Below are positions 16,447-26,000 of a DNA stretch of 64,000 nucleotides, in pieces. The DNA lies in the NCBI GenBank assembly GCA_045656705.1, contig JAZORR010000016.1, positions 17,505 through 81,504 on the forward strand. Direction: 5' to 3'. Source of the stretch: RGIG4576 sp045656705 (GTDB lineage: Bacteria > Bacteroidota > Bacteroidia > Bacteroidales > Muribaculaceae). The number at the start of each line of letters is the position of its first letter. Position 1 is the first letter of the stretch. Under the pieces are notes generated by a model, which made no database searches, was not told where the DNA came from, and saw only the letters and a program-made list of their open reading frames with translations. The position numbers and the translations under genes were made by a program.

Positions 16447-17196
16447 TTACTTTTCGTCATCGGTGGCGTTTTCTTCGGTATTATCGAGGCAAATAGCCTT
16501 AAGCGAACCGAGTTGCATTGATTTCATTTCTTTCACACGGCCGTGGTAGTAGAGTTTGCCTGTACCACTACCCTTTAGCGACATCTTGCCACCATCGATA
16601 GTGCAATACACATTGCCCGAACCTATGATTCTGCAACTCACATTCTTTGCCTTCAAGCCTTCGGCACGCACTTCGGCCTTACCAGTGTTCTTTACATTGA
16701 AATCAGTACATTCGCCGTTCACGGTCACCTTACCCTTGCCTGTGAGGATTTCCACCTCCACAGTAGTAGCTTCTACGTGGTCCACTTGCACAAGTCCATC
16801 TTTCACGAGTTTAAACTTCACAAATGGAGCTTGCTTCACGCTTTCCACCTTCAATAGGCTATCACCTTGGTTCTCGGCATTTTGCAGATAAGCCGAGTAC
16901 ACAGTCACTGTAGGCACACCTTGTGCATATATGCTATCGTTTGACACAGAGATGGTGAGTTTGCCCTTTTGGTTATTACTGAAAATCATCTTATTGGCCT
17001 TGGCTGTCTCAGTCACGAAACACGCATAACCAGCAGAGTCGGCATTGCAACGATACACCACATTAATGTGGTCTTTCACCAATAGATGAGTGAAATCGCC
17101 CACCTTCACATTAAATCTTTGAACTTCTTGAGCCACAGCACCACACACGCCCATAAGAGACATAAGTGCCACAAGTGAATATATACGCTTCATCAT
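16447..17196 (-). CDS. Secreted GIN-domain (DUF2807) protein
   Basis: A 249-residue exported protein with a signal peptide cleaved near residue 22 (GVCGAVAQ). The mature part contains a putative auto-transporter adhesin head domain, GIN/DUF2807, with short beta repeats: FTHLLVKDHINVVY, VTVYSAYLQNAENQGDS, VDHVEATTVEVEILTGKGKV, VKNTGKAEVRAEGLKAKN and GSGNVYCTIDGGKMSLKGSG. These form a right-handed beta-helix-like shape. Most family members are envelope or surface proteins of unknown role. A second Met directly follows the first, so the start could be one codon later. It follows dusB by 24 bp and is probably co-transcribed; a terminator ends the unit. Confidence 0.85.
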   Translation of the reverse strand: MMKRIYSLVALMSLMGVCGAVAQEVQRFNVKVGDFTHLLVKDHINVVYRCNADSAGYACFVTETAKANKMIFSNNQKGKLTISVSNDSIYAQGVPTVTVYSAYLQNAENQGDSLLKVESVKQAPFVKFKLVKDGLVQVDHVEATTVEVEILTGKGKVTVNGECTDFNVKNTGKAEVRAEGLKAKNVSCRIIGSGNVYCTIDGGKMSLKGSGTGKLYYHGRVKEMKSMQLGSLKAICLDNTEENATDDEK

Positions 17197-17220
17197 AATT
17201 TATTTATCTTTTTTTAATGT

Positions 17221-18198
17221 TTATAAAAATCTTTGTTCTATCTCGTTTAGAATTGCATCAAGTTCGGCAAATGTGTTAGCCTTGAGCATAGCTATACGCA
17301 TATCTCTGAAGTTTGGGATACCCTTAAAGAGAGGCGTAGCGGCCAAGTGACGGCGAATGTGCAAGATTCCGCGATATTCGTCGATGCGATCAATGCTCTC
17401 TTGTATCTGGCGACGTAGGAGTGCAAGTTTTTCGGCCTTCGAAATCTCAAGTTTCTCACCGTGTTGCATATAGTGCTTCATCTCACGGAAAATCCAAGGC
17501 GCGCCTATCGACGCACGGCCCACCATCACGCCATCCACACCGTAGCGGTCATAAAACTCAGCAAGTTTTTCGGCCGAAGTGATATCGCCGTTGCCGATTA
17601 TAGGTATTTTCATACGAGGATTGTTTTTCACCTCGCCTATCAGAGTCCAATCAGCCTCGCCGGTATACATCTGACTTCTTGTGCGTCCGTGGATAGCAAG
17701 TGCCTGTATACCACAATCTTGTAGTTGCTCGGCAAGTTCCACTATAATCTTATTATTGCAATCCCAGCCCAAACGAGTCTTCACAGTGACAGGGATTTTC
17801 ACTGCATCCACCACAGCGCGAGTTATTTCGAGAAGCAATGGCACATTGCGAAGCATACCCGAACCGGCTCCCTTCGATGCCACCTTCTTCACAGGGCAAC
17901 CGAAGTTGATATCCAGCACATCCGGACCTGCGGCCTCAGCTATGCGGGCGGCTTCCACCATAGGCTCCACCTCCTTGCCATATATCTGAATGGCAGCAGG
18001 ACGCTCTGCATCGTTGATTGAGAGTTTGCGAGTAGTGGAATTGATATTGCGAATAAGTGCATCGGCACTCACAAATTCCGTATACACCATATCTGCCCCT
18101 TGCTCCTTACAAATCAAGCGAAACGATTCGTCGGTCACATCTTCCATAGGAGCCAAAAGCACAGGCTTATCTCCTAAATCTATATTACCTATCTTCAT
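17221..18198 (-). CDS. dusB: tRNA-dihydrouridine synthase DusB
   Basis: A 325-residue FMN enzyme that reduces uridine to dihydrouridine in the tRNA D-loop using NADPH. The TIM-barrel motifs are clear: LLAPMEDVTDESFR near the N-terminus, then LDINFGCPVKKVASKGAGSG with catalytic Cys101, VTVKTRLGW, LAIHGRTRSQMYTG, PIIGNGDITS and VMVGRASIGAPWIF, which bind the FMN phosphate. Length is normal. The gene opens a leftward transcript with the GIN-domain protein, and a -7 element TATCTTTG is at 18234-18227. Which Dus subgroup is exact cannot be proven by reading, but the motifs fit DusB best. Confidence 0.9.
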   Translation of the reverse strand: MKIGNIDLGDKPVLLAPMEDVTDESFRLICKEQGADMVYTEFVSADALIRNINSTTRKLSINDAERPAAIQIYGKEVEPMVEAARIAEAAGPDVLDINFGCPVKKVASKGAGSGMLRNVPLLLEITRAVVDAVKIPVTVKTRLGWDCNNKIIVELAEQLQDCGIQALAIHGRTRSQMYTGEADWTLIGEVKNNPRMKIPIIGNGDITSAEKLAEFYDRYGVDGVMVGRASIGAPWIFREMKHYMQHGEKLEISKAEKLALLRRQIQESIDRIDEYRGILHIRRHLAATPLFKGIPNFRDMRIAMLKANTFAELDAILNEIEQRFL

Positions 18199-18226
18199 TT
18201 ACCTATTGATTCTTCTAAATTTTACG

Positions 18227-18234
18227 CAAAGATA
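18227..18234 (-). promoter_or_regulatory. -7 element ahead of dusB
   Basis: Minus-strand TATCTTTG lies 29 bp before dusB. A TTG at 18253-18251 is 16 bp upstream, shorter than usual. A plus-strand TATTTTTG at 18276-18283 may serve the divergent HAD gene. Confidence 0.45.
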
Positions 18235-18369
18235 CAAAACTCTCACCTATCAACGGAATATTTCAATAAAATTAGTATTTTTGCAATGATTTTTGGAACT
18301 ATATTTAGCCCTTGGGGTATCTTTTTTGCTCCAACAATCCTTTTTTAAAAGAAAAACTTATACAACAAT

Positions 18370-19158
18370 ATGGTTAAGGCTGTTTTTTTCGACATCGACG
18401 GAACACTTGTATCGTTCTCCACTCACAAGATACCACAATCCACCATTTTTGCACTCAACGAGTTGCGTAGTAATGGTGTGAAAATATTCATAGCCACAGG
18501 ACGGTCGTGGGGACAAATGCAGCATCTCAACGATTTTCCTAAATTCGATGGTTACATCACCCTCAATGGTAGCTGTTGCACCACAGGCGAGGGCGAAATC
18601 ATCCATCGCACTTGTATCCCTACCGAAGATTTGAAGCGATTAGAAGAGTTTCACGCCAAGCATCCGTTCCCTATAGAGATTGTATACGCCGACCGCGAAC
18701 TTATGACATCTTCAAATGACGTGGTGGAGCGTGCTTGGGCCAATGTGAATATGCCTGTGCCACCTATCACTCCTTTCGAAGAGTGCGACCTCAATGAGGT
18801 GTATCAGTTGGGAGCTTTCCTCACAACCGACGAGCAGGATAGACTACGACTCACCGAAAACTATATGCCTTCTTGCACCGAATTGCGATGGAGTCCAGAT
18901 TTCTTCGACATCTTGCCACGCGAAAGCAGCAAAAGCCGAGGCATCGACCGAATGATAGAATACTATGGTATCAACCTCGACGAAACGATGGCCTTCGGCG
19001 ACGGTGGCAACGACATAGATATGCTCCGTCACGCAGGCATTGGAGTAGCTATGAGCAATGCTCGCCAAGAAGTAAAAGCTCATGCCGACCACATCACCAC
19101 ATCAGTCGACAACGACGGAATCCTAAACGCACTCCGAGAATTCCACATAATCCAGTAA
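18370..19158 (+). CDS. Cof-type HAD-IIB family phosphatase
   Basis: A 262-residue HAD hydrolase of the Cof/YidA class, which dephosphorylates small phosphorylated metabolites (often sugar phosphates or flavin precursors) in the cytoplasm. Motif I is FFDIDGT with nucleophile Asp8 and Asp10. Motif II is IFIATGRSW, motif III has Lys in ESSKSRGID, and motif IV is GDGGNDIDML. The cap inserted between motifs II and III is of IIB type (LNGSCCTTGEGEIIH; ELRWSPDFFDILP). The substrate cannot be told from sequence. It stands alone; a -7-like element is at 18276-18283, and no clear terminator follows. Confidence 0.9.
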   Translation: MVKAVFFDIDGTLVSFSTHKIPQSTIFALNELRSNGVKIFIATGRSWGQMQHLNDFPKFDGYITLNGSCCTTGEGEIIHRTCIPTEDLKRLEEFHAKHPFPIEIVYADRELMTSSNDVVERAWANVNMPVPPITPFEECDLNEVYQLGAFLTTDEQDRLRLTENYMPSCTELRWSPDFFDILPRESSKSRGIDRMIEYYGINLDETMAFGDGGNDIDMLRHAGIGVAMSNARQEVKAHADHITTSVDNDGILNALREFHIIQ

Positions 19159-19222
19159 ACAAAAGAATAATTCCCATAAAACACAATCACACACATAAAA
19201 TATTGAATATCAAAAGCAAAGT

Positions 19223-19279
19223 AGGGACGCACGGCTCGCGCATCCGCCATAAAAAATTATGTCTTTTTGTCTTTATGGC
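19223..19279. repeat. REP-like inverted element
   Basis: GGGACGCACGG with GCGCATCC makes an 8-bp stem that pairs fully only in minus-strand RNA, where two mismatches become G-U pairs. It is directly followed by GCCATAAA (19246-19253) and TTTATGGC (19272-19279), a second 8-bp inverted repeat. GGGACGCACGG-type palindromes recur between genes in some Bacteroidota; whether this copy is one of them needs a genome comparison. Confidence 0.45.
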
Positions 19280-19326
19280 TAATTTAAAAATGTTCTTCTG
19301 TCTGAAAATTCCTAATTCCACACTCC

Positions 19327-19500
19327 CCTCTGAAATAAAAGCCCGAGGGCTTCATCTAAGGTAACCCTGTACTTCAGTGCAGGGCAAAGCCACCACACGG
19401 GAAAGCCATCCCATCCAAAGAAGAAAGAATAAACTCCCGAAGGGTGTTTTTCTATGGAACCTTTAGCTCACGGCTATGCCGTAAACCCTATGATGATAGT
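19327..19500 (-). ncRNA. Candidate structured RNA, downstream part (minus strand)
   Basis: Read leftward this stretch has a TACGGC/GCCGTG hairpin (19466-19482 region; perfect only in minus-strand RNA thanks to a G-U pair), CCCTG/CAGGG (19365-19384) and lastly AAGCCC/GGGCTT (about 19338-19351) followed by TTATTT, a terminator form. No coding frame was convincing. The sequence has the feel of a recurrent Bacteroidales intergenic element, but I cannot confirm this without a search. Confidence 0.35.
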
Positions 19501-19511
19501 GTGAGGATGGA

Positions 19512-19627
19512 TAAAAAAAATACTGCCTTCGACGAAAGTGCGGACCAATTTAGTGCTGACACTTCCTCTGGCAGTCTCGTTCAAAGTGTGCATCGTAGTC
19601 CTACAGCCACCATGAGCATCCCCTTTG
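19512..19627 (-). ncRNA. Candidate small RNA with terminator (minus strand)
   Basis: A minus-strand TACCTTTG (19641-19634) would start a transcript near 19627. About 50 nt later a long hairpin begins: GGCAGT and ACTGCC (19570-19575, 19522-19527) form the base, with GAAGTG/CACTTTC-type pairing inside, and eight Ts follow on the minus strand (19520-19513). That gives an RNA of about 115 nt. No -33 element at standard spacing is visible, which lowers confidence. Confidence 0.35.
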
Positions 19628-19747
19628 ACGATGCAAAGGTACAAAAAATACAAAAAGCGTAAAAAAAAATATCAATAGATTCAAAAATGGTGATGCGAAA
19701 GTAGATGCAAAGTGAATCTTAGGGAACAATCATCCACGCACCCCCAC

Positions 19748-19761
19748 AACCTCGCGAGGTT
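19748..19761. repeat. 14-bp perfect palindrome
   Basis: AACCTCGCGAGGTT reads the same on both strands. It is about 150 bp before the recombinase -7 element and 222 bp before its start, so it might be a regulator or recombinase binding site, or part of the nearby repeat material. Confidence 0.4.
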
Positions 19762-19912
19762 GCACTCGTGTCACCACTTCACACCTCACTATTGCTACTA
19801 TTGTAACTATAGTCACTATCATCACATCTATCAGTCCTCCCTCCTCCTTCCTCACTCCTAACTTTTTTTCACCGTTATCCTTTTTAAGGAAACTTTCTGC
19901 TCATTTTGGTTG

Positions 19913-19920
19913 TATCTTTG
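19913..19920 (+). promoter_or_regulatory. -7 element of the tyrosine recombinase gene
   Basis: TATCTTTG matches TAnnTTTG and stands 49 bp before the start at 19970. No good -33 element is present. Confidence 0.45.
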
Positions 19921-19969
19921 CACCAAAAAAACACACAATTATAATTAATCTTATAAAATTTAAAATCCT

Positions 19970-21141
19970 ATGGCAAGTATAAAAGTTAAATTCCGACTTT
20001 CTTCTCTCGATCCCAAGATGGGTACTATCTACTACCAAATCATTCACAATCGAGTTGTGCGTCAGTATAAAACCGATTACCACATTTTCGTTCACGAGTG
20101 GGACACACAAAAGGGCGACATCATTATCCTGCCCGATAGTAGACAACACATAGTGCAAGACATCAGCGAACGCATTATTTGGGACGTTAAGAATCTACAA
20201 TCCATATTCCGACGATTTGACGCTAAGAAAATCAGTTACACGGTTGACGATATCATCAAATCCTTCTCGCGTCGGTCCGATTTGCTATCTCTTTCGCACT
20301 TTATGCAAGATGTGATAAACCAACTTCACAATATGGGCAAATGTCGCACTGCCGAAACCTATCGTGCCACGTTACGCAGCTTTATGCTATTTCGCAAGAA
20401 TAAAGACACTGCAATGCACTCTATCGACTCCGATATGATGCTTATGTATGAAGCGTATTTGCACAATCGAGGACTCGCACGCAACACCACTTCTTTCTAT
20501 ATGCGCATTTTGCGTGCAGTCTATAATAGAGCTGTGGAAAAGGAACTCATAGAAGATCGTCACCCATTCAAGCACGTTTATACAGGTGTCGACAAAACCG
20601 TTAAGCGAGCCATTCCTCTCGGTGCTATCAAGCAAATCAAGAATCTCGACCTGTCGGAGAAACCCTCAAAGGAATTCGCACGCGATATGTTTCTGTTTTC
20701 GTTCTATACTCGTGGAATGTCATTTATTGATATTGCTCACTTGCGTAAGAAAAATCTTTCCTTCGGTGCGCTATCCTATCGACGACGAAAAACTGGTCAA
20801 CAACTCAATATTCGTTGGGAAAAATGTATGCAAGATATTATAGATAAGTATCACACACCCCATGACAGTCCTTATCTCTTGCCCATACTATTCCTAATAA
20901 ACATCTCAAGGAAATTGCAAAAATGATACATCTCACCACTCCGCTCACACTTTATGTAGCACGGCATTCGTGGGCAAGTGAGGCCAAGAACCAACACATT
21001 CCTATATCTGTCATCAGTGAAGCCATGGGACACGATTCCGAACTTACCACGCAGATCTACCTCGCTTCACTCGACACATCTTTGGTGGATAAGGCAAACG
21101 CACAAATTCTCAAATCCCTCCGATCCATCGACGACTCATAA
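19970..21141 (+). pseudogene. Tyrosine recombinase (phage-integrase family), disrupted
   Basis: Two frames together make a Bacteroidota-type integrase. Frame one (19970-20926) has the N-terminal arm-binding part (KVKFRLSS..., 1-90), the SAM-like core-binding domain (about 105-200, AETYRATLRSFMLF) and the start of the catalytic domain with Arg248 (FYTRGMSFIDIAHL) and Lys274. It then drifts after YLLPI into 12 unrelated residues. The rest is in another frame: NKHLKEIAK about 20896-20922, YVARHSWAS with the second Arg, GHDS with His, and TQIYLASL with the Tyr nucleophile, ending at 21141. Intact relatives have about 20 more residues at the junction, so a deletion not divisible by three has split the gene. 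The protein should be inactive unless translation recodes. It may once have inverted or integrated DNA here. Confidence 0.8.
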
Positions 21142-21155
21142 CACACACACAAGTC

Positions 21156-22862
21156 TTATTTTACGATGGCTCTGATTGGATATGGCGATTCTTTGGCTGT
21201 GATGAAGTAAACACCTGTAGGTAGGTCCACTGCAAGGTCATTTTCTACGTAGTCAAATTGTTTTACTGTGATACCTTGAGTGTTGTGGATTCTCACATCG
21301 GTAAGCACCTCGTTGCAAATAAATCTGATACCTCCAGGATGTGTGGCTATGGCAAGTATATGGTCTGCATCAACGCCTTCGATGCCACTGCCTTCGGCCA
21401 CGGTGATAGTGTTCGACATTGGCGACAAATAACCGAGACGGCTACTTTGCACATAGTATGTTTCTGATGTACCAGTCTCGCGAGTAAAGTCGTAATATGC
21501 TTCTTCGGTGTCTACTTGTTCGGTATTTATCAAAGTTCCGTTTTTATATATCGCACGAGTTACGAGATAAAAATCCACTTCTTCGTCGGCTGGTTGCCAC
21601 ACGGCACGATAACCTTCGGCTGTGACGTTTTCTGCAGGCAGAGCCACAGGCATAGATAGGGTAGGCACGTCCAGACATTCTCCGTTGATATACACTCCGG
21701 TAAGACTGCCCGAGATGCCGCCATCATAGAAATATAGGATGGTAGAATGTTTACCTGTTTTGGTTGGCTTATAGGTGATGGTGAGTTTGTAACCATTGGT
21801 TGAATTCACTGCACTTGCCGACACTCTTTCCGACGATAGTGCGAACATCTGATGATGTGTGTTGTTGTCGTAAAGCACCAATGTAATGCCCGAACCAGTG
21901 ATATTTTGGCCCTTAATATAGATTTCGAGATTTGCCGTTTTGCCCAATCCTAATTGACCGAAATCGAGTGTGCTGCCAAGTTGTGGGTAAAGGATTTCTG
22001 CTGGTCCTGTAATATTGCTATTGCCACCGCCGTTATACACTTCTCCCATCTTGTTGCCCCAGATATATTCGGCAAGGTTAGGATCATCTACAAAAGGATT
22101 TCGGTTGCCTTGAATGGTGAACACAGCATCATTACGATCGCGTTCCTTCTGGCTCACAGGGTCGTTGCGATGCCAAGATAGAAGGAGATTGCGAGAATAT
22201 TGGTTGAGTGTGAGATAGCTGGTGTTGTTGAACATATAGGTGTATTTCCACTTATAGTCTTGATAACAAGTAGCCATATAGAAATATACGCGTGCAAAGT
22301 CACCCTTGTATTCATCATCGGGTTCAAACACATAGTTTGTGCTGCTTCCCGAGATTGATGGGTAACCTACGGTCGACACTCCATTGTTGAACTTTACACT
22401 AAGCGATGTATTTACCTCTCCGAGTGGATAATTGCTCTTTGCAGAATTGGCATCGGCATCGCTTGGGAATAGGTGTATGATATCGGTGCCGGCTTCATAG
22501 GCTTCTACGTCGCTTGGCGAGTTCCACCAGCTTTTTGGCACAGAGTGTTCGCGGTTGAGGCCGTAAGTTCCGCCATAGTACCAATAATCGAGATTATTCC
22601 AGTTGTCGGAATACATATCCCACACTATCGACTTGCCGTTCACCTTTTCGGGATAAGCGTCGGTCTTAGGAAAGTGGTTCCACAGACTTGAGTATGACAA
22701 TTTGGTGTGAGGGCGAACAAGACTGTGAATAGCATTTTTGAGAGTTTCTCCCGATTTACCATTTAAAGAGTTGTAATAACCATTTGGTGCAGCTGCATAA
22801 GCACAAATGCACGAGAATATTACGATAGAAAAAAGTATGTTATATTGCTTCTTCATTATCAA
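21156..22862 (-). CDS. Secreted endonuclease I family nuclease with C-terminal sorting domain
   Basis: A 568-residue exported nuclease. The signal peptide ends near residue 24 (CAYAAAPNGYY). The EndA/NucM domain (about 25-260) carries GLNREHSVPKSWW, whose His and Asn place the catalytic and metal-binding site, plus DIIHLFPSDADANSAKSNYPLG, NPFVDDPNLAEYIW and several aromatic family residues. A middle part (about 280-400) is beta-sandwich-like, then a fibronectin-III-like repeat (VTAEGYRAVWQPADEEVDFY). The last ~75 residues (VRIHNTQGITVKQF ... DLPTGVYFITAKE) look like a type IX secretion sorting domain. It would degrade extracellular DNA or RNA for food. It converges on the broken integrase with a 14 bp gap. 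A second Met lies two codons in. Confidence 0.88.
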   Translation of the reverse strand: MIMKKQYNILFSIVIFSCICAYAAAPNGYYNSLNGKSGETLKNAIHSLVRPHTKLSYSSLWNHFPKTDAYPEKVNGKSIVWDMYSDNWNNLDYWYYGGTYGLNREHSVPKSWWNSPSDVEAYEAGTDIIHLFPSDADANSAKSNYPLGEVNTSLSVKFNNGVSTVGYPSISGSSTNYVFEPDDEYKGDFARVYFYMATCYQDYKWKYTYMFNNTSYLTLNQYSRNLLLSWHRNDPVSQKERDRNDAVFTIQGNRNPFVDDPNLAEYIWGNKMGEVYNGGGNSNITGPAEILYPQLGSTLDFGQLGLGKTANLEIYIKGQNITGSGITLVLYDNNTHHQMFALSSERVSASAVNSTNGYKLTITYKPTKTGKHSTILYFYDGGISGSLTGVYINGECLDVPTLSMPVALPAENVTAEGYRAVWQPADEEVDFYLVTRAIYKNGTLINTEQVDTEEAYYDFTRETGTSETYYVQSSRLGYLSPMSNTITVAEGSGIEGVDADHILAIATHPGGIRFICNEVLTDVRIHNTQGITVKQFDYVENDLAVDLPTGVYFITAKESPYPIRAIVK

Positions 22863-22931
22863 TGTTGAGTTATAAAAGTTTCTTTAAAAATAGAATATTT
22901 TGTAAAGGTAATACAAGTTTTTTGAAAAATC

Positions 22932-22962
22932 TTTGTTAAATAACTTTTTTTCACTAAATTTG
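22932..22962 (+). promoter_or_regulatory. Promoter of the GLUG-type surface protein gene
   Basis: TTTG (22932-22935), a 19-bp spacer and TAAATTTG (22955-22962) make a textbook Bacteroidota promoter. The start codon is 97 bp downstream, leaving a leader of about 90 nt. Confidence 0.8.
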
Positions 22963-23059
22963 CCCACTATTCTTGCTGTCAAAGCATTAGATGTGATTTT
23001 GAGCAATTAAAATGAGCTATTTTAAAACAGAATAATAATCTATACAAAACTATATTTCG

Positions 23060-26000
23060 ATGAGAAAACATTTACAATTTTCGGTGATTGCAGTGGCGTT
23101 GATTACGCTATGTGCAAGTTTTACGGCAAAGGCAAAGCAGATTGTCGCTGTAGATGCCAATGCTTCGGTTAAAGTGGCTACCAACCACAAATGGAAAAAA
23201 ACATTCTCAAGTGTTAGTGATTTTAAAAAGAATAAAATAGGCACTCGTGATGTGATGACTCTTGGCCCTACTCAGGACTATTCATTTGTGACCAATACCG
23301 ATGGATCACAATGGTATGCAACTCAAAACTACACTGTTAAGAGTTATTACTACACATCGTCGGTGATTTCTTTGTATAGTAGCAAAGGAGAAAAGCAAAG
23401 CGAAATAAATGTGACTGTGCCTGAAGGTAAGAGCTGTAATCAGATAATGATTGGCGAATCTATCACTGCCAATTTGTTTGACAAGAACAGTTCTTCTCAC
23501 GAATTGAGCGTGGTGCTTCACCTTATTCACTCTCCAGGGGTAACTTCTTATGTTACTTATGTATATGATGTGGCTACTGGCGAGCAAGTCGGCACTTACG
23601 ATGGTCTTATGAGCGTGGTGAAATACTACACTGGCTATAGTTATGATACTGTGGGTATTTTGAGCTATTCTTCTGAAAAGAATGGCGAAAAGGTGTCAAA
23701 CTACGGAATTTATTATCGTGCTGCATTGAAGCACACTTTCTCAGTGCCAAACAAACTTGCTGAGTATCAAGTGGGTGGCGCGCTAAATGTGTTTGAGGTA
23801 GACAATAGTTTGTATTATGTGGTTTCGCAATACGAAAAGGAATTCCTTGATCCTGCTTCTTACGAAGAACCTTGGGATATGATTCCTACTGCCGACAATA
23901 ATTTCACGGCTACTATCTACAACAAGAACTTCAAGCAACAAGCCAAGATTTCGTTACCAGTTACTTCTACTCCACAATATCTTGTGCAATATGGTATCGG
24001 TTTGTTTGGTTTCAAAGACCTATCAAACAACTTCTGGGACGAATCGGGCGAATTGCGCTTGGTTGTAACCAAGACCGGATTTGAAGTGAATACCGAAAAG
24101 GAAGATATTGCATTCTATGTGCATGATACTGATGGCAATGTGGTGAAGACCATTGCCGAAAATGTGAGCAACTGGATGAATATGTATGACATTCCAGGCG
24201 AACCTTCTCAAATGGTGTTCTTGACTGGTGGTGCCACTGCAATGTCGATGGTGAACCTTCCTTCGTGTGAAACAGTTGTGACTTTTGGTGCAGAAATCGA
24301 AGGAAATGCTATTTCTACTAATATCGACCGCTGTCCGGTGGGCGATTCTTATAAGTATGTGATAGGATTGCCTTCGCCTGATGTGGATAATGAAGGTAAT
24401 ATTCACCAACGCTATGCTTGGGTAAATAAGAACGGTACACTCGATCGCATTGTGAAATTTAATGTAGGCCCTACTAATGCCAATTGGACTCCACTCGTAT
24501 TGGGAGAAGTGTTAAGCCCATACATATTTGACACTGATAGCGAAAGAGAATACATCTTTATTGCCAATCAACGCGTGGCTCCTAATGCCATTGAAATGAT
24601 CGACGAGGTGCGTATCGTGAAAGAAGATGGTACTATCGTTCGTAGTTATGTTGAAGATGCTAATACAAAGGGCGATCTTGGTAGCTGTGCATTGCTTGGT
24701 CTTGATAGCGAATTGCCTACAATCTTTGTGCCTTACTACAATTCAAATACCGACGAAATCAATATCGAGATGGAATACCTTCCTTATGCATCGATGAGTG
24801 CAGGGGGTGAAGGTACAGCTGAAAATCCTTATTTGATAACAAGTGCTGGTGATATGGCTTTGATATCACGCAATCCTTCGGCTCATTACAAGGTAGTGAA
24901 CAATTTCGATGCTGGTGATTGGGGTGCTTGGAAGGGTATTGCCAATTTCGATGGTACATTCGATGGTGGTAACCACACTATCTCCAATCTTGCTTTGGAT
25001 GGCGACACAGAATATGTGGGTATGTTTGCTTCTACTGGAAGTGCCGAAATCAGAAATCTTGTGCTTCAATCGCCAAGAATGCATTTGACTGATAAGACTT
25101 TTAGCGCAGGCTTCGTAGTTTCAGAATCAGTTTCAGATACTATCTGCAATGTTCATATTAAAGAAGCTGAAATCATTGGTAATGGTGCTATTGCATCGAT
25201 AGGTGCTATTGCTGGTAAATCTATGTTCACTTCGTTGATTGAGCGATGCTCGGCAAGCGATTTGTGTGTAGATGCTCCAATGTCATCGGTGGGTGGTATT
25301 GTTGGTGCTACTCTTACAAGCAGTCTTGTGCGAACTTGTTCGGTAACTGCCGATATCAATGCTGGTAGCATAGTAGGTGGTGTAGTTGGTTCGGCTGGTA
25401 CAGGTTGCTCGGTGAACGATTGTGCTGTGAATGTGACTATCGTTGGCGAAAACACCATCGGTGGTGTAGCAGGCGAAGCTGAACGTGGTGGTATCTTCAA
25501 TTGCTTCGTGAAGAGCAATCTTACTGCTACCAATGCTATGCAAGGTTATGCTAAATTAGGTGGTATTGCAGGTTCTTTGACATCTGATTGGGAAGCTGAA
25601 GAGGCTGAATACATCGATTCTGTGGTTGCTGGCAATGTGGTGAAGATTGAAGCTATCAACGCTCCTGAAATGAAGGGTGTACATCGTATCATCGGTTACT
25701 CTCGATATGAAGAGGACCTCGAAGCCAAGAGATGGGATTCATCTATTGTGCCAATGCACGAATTGGCTCTCGATAATAACTATGTGATAGGTGGTTCTGA
25801 AGTGGTGGATAGTACAATAGCTGCTACTATCACAAGCACAGAAGGTGCTGACTTGGCTGAATCTGATTTCAATCAAGCAATGTTGGAAACTATCGGTTTC
25901 AAATTTGGTACAAGTGCCGATGCTCCTTGGTGTTTTGCTGCTAATCCATATTTGTATTACGAAAATCCTGAATATTCTGCAATTGAAGCCGTAGTGGTAG

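Larger units (their letters stand above)
19159..19969. other. 811 bp non-coding stretch with palindromes and minus-strand RNA-like signals
   Basis: No credible protein gene is seen; a 72-codon frame at 19444 lacks any support. The stretch holds a repeat-like inverted element (19223-19279), minus-strand hairpins that look like terminators (about 19333-19348 and 19522-19575), a minus-strand -7 element (19634-19641), a 14-bp palindrome (19748-19761) and the -7 element of the integrase gene (19913-19920). The base composition is uneven, with an AC-rich tract (19760-19860). It lies upstream of a decayed tyrosine recombinase, so part may be the remains of a mobile element. Confidence 0.6.

Noticed and set aside
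19444..19662. 72-codon plus-strand frame in the non-coding stretch
   Set aside because: It is short, has no recognisable motif, and overlaps hairpins and a T-tract of the minus-strand candidate RNA. No start signal is seen.
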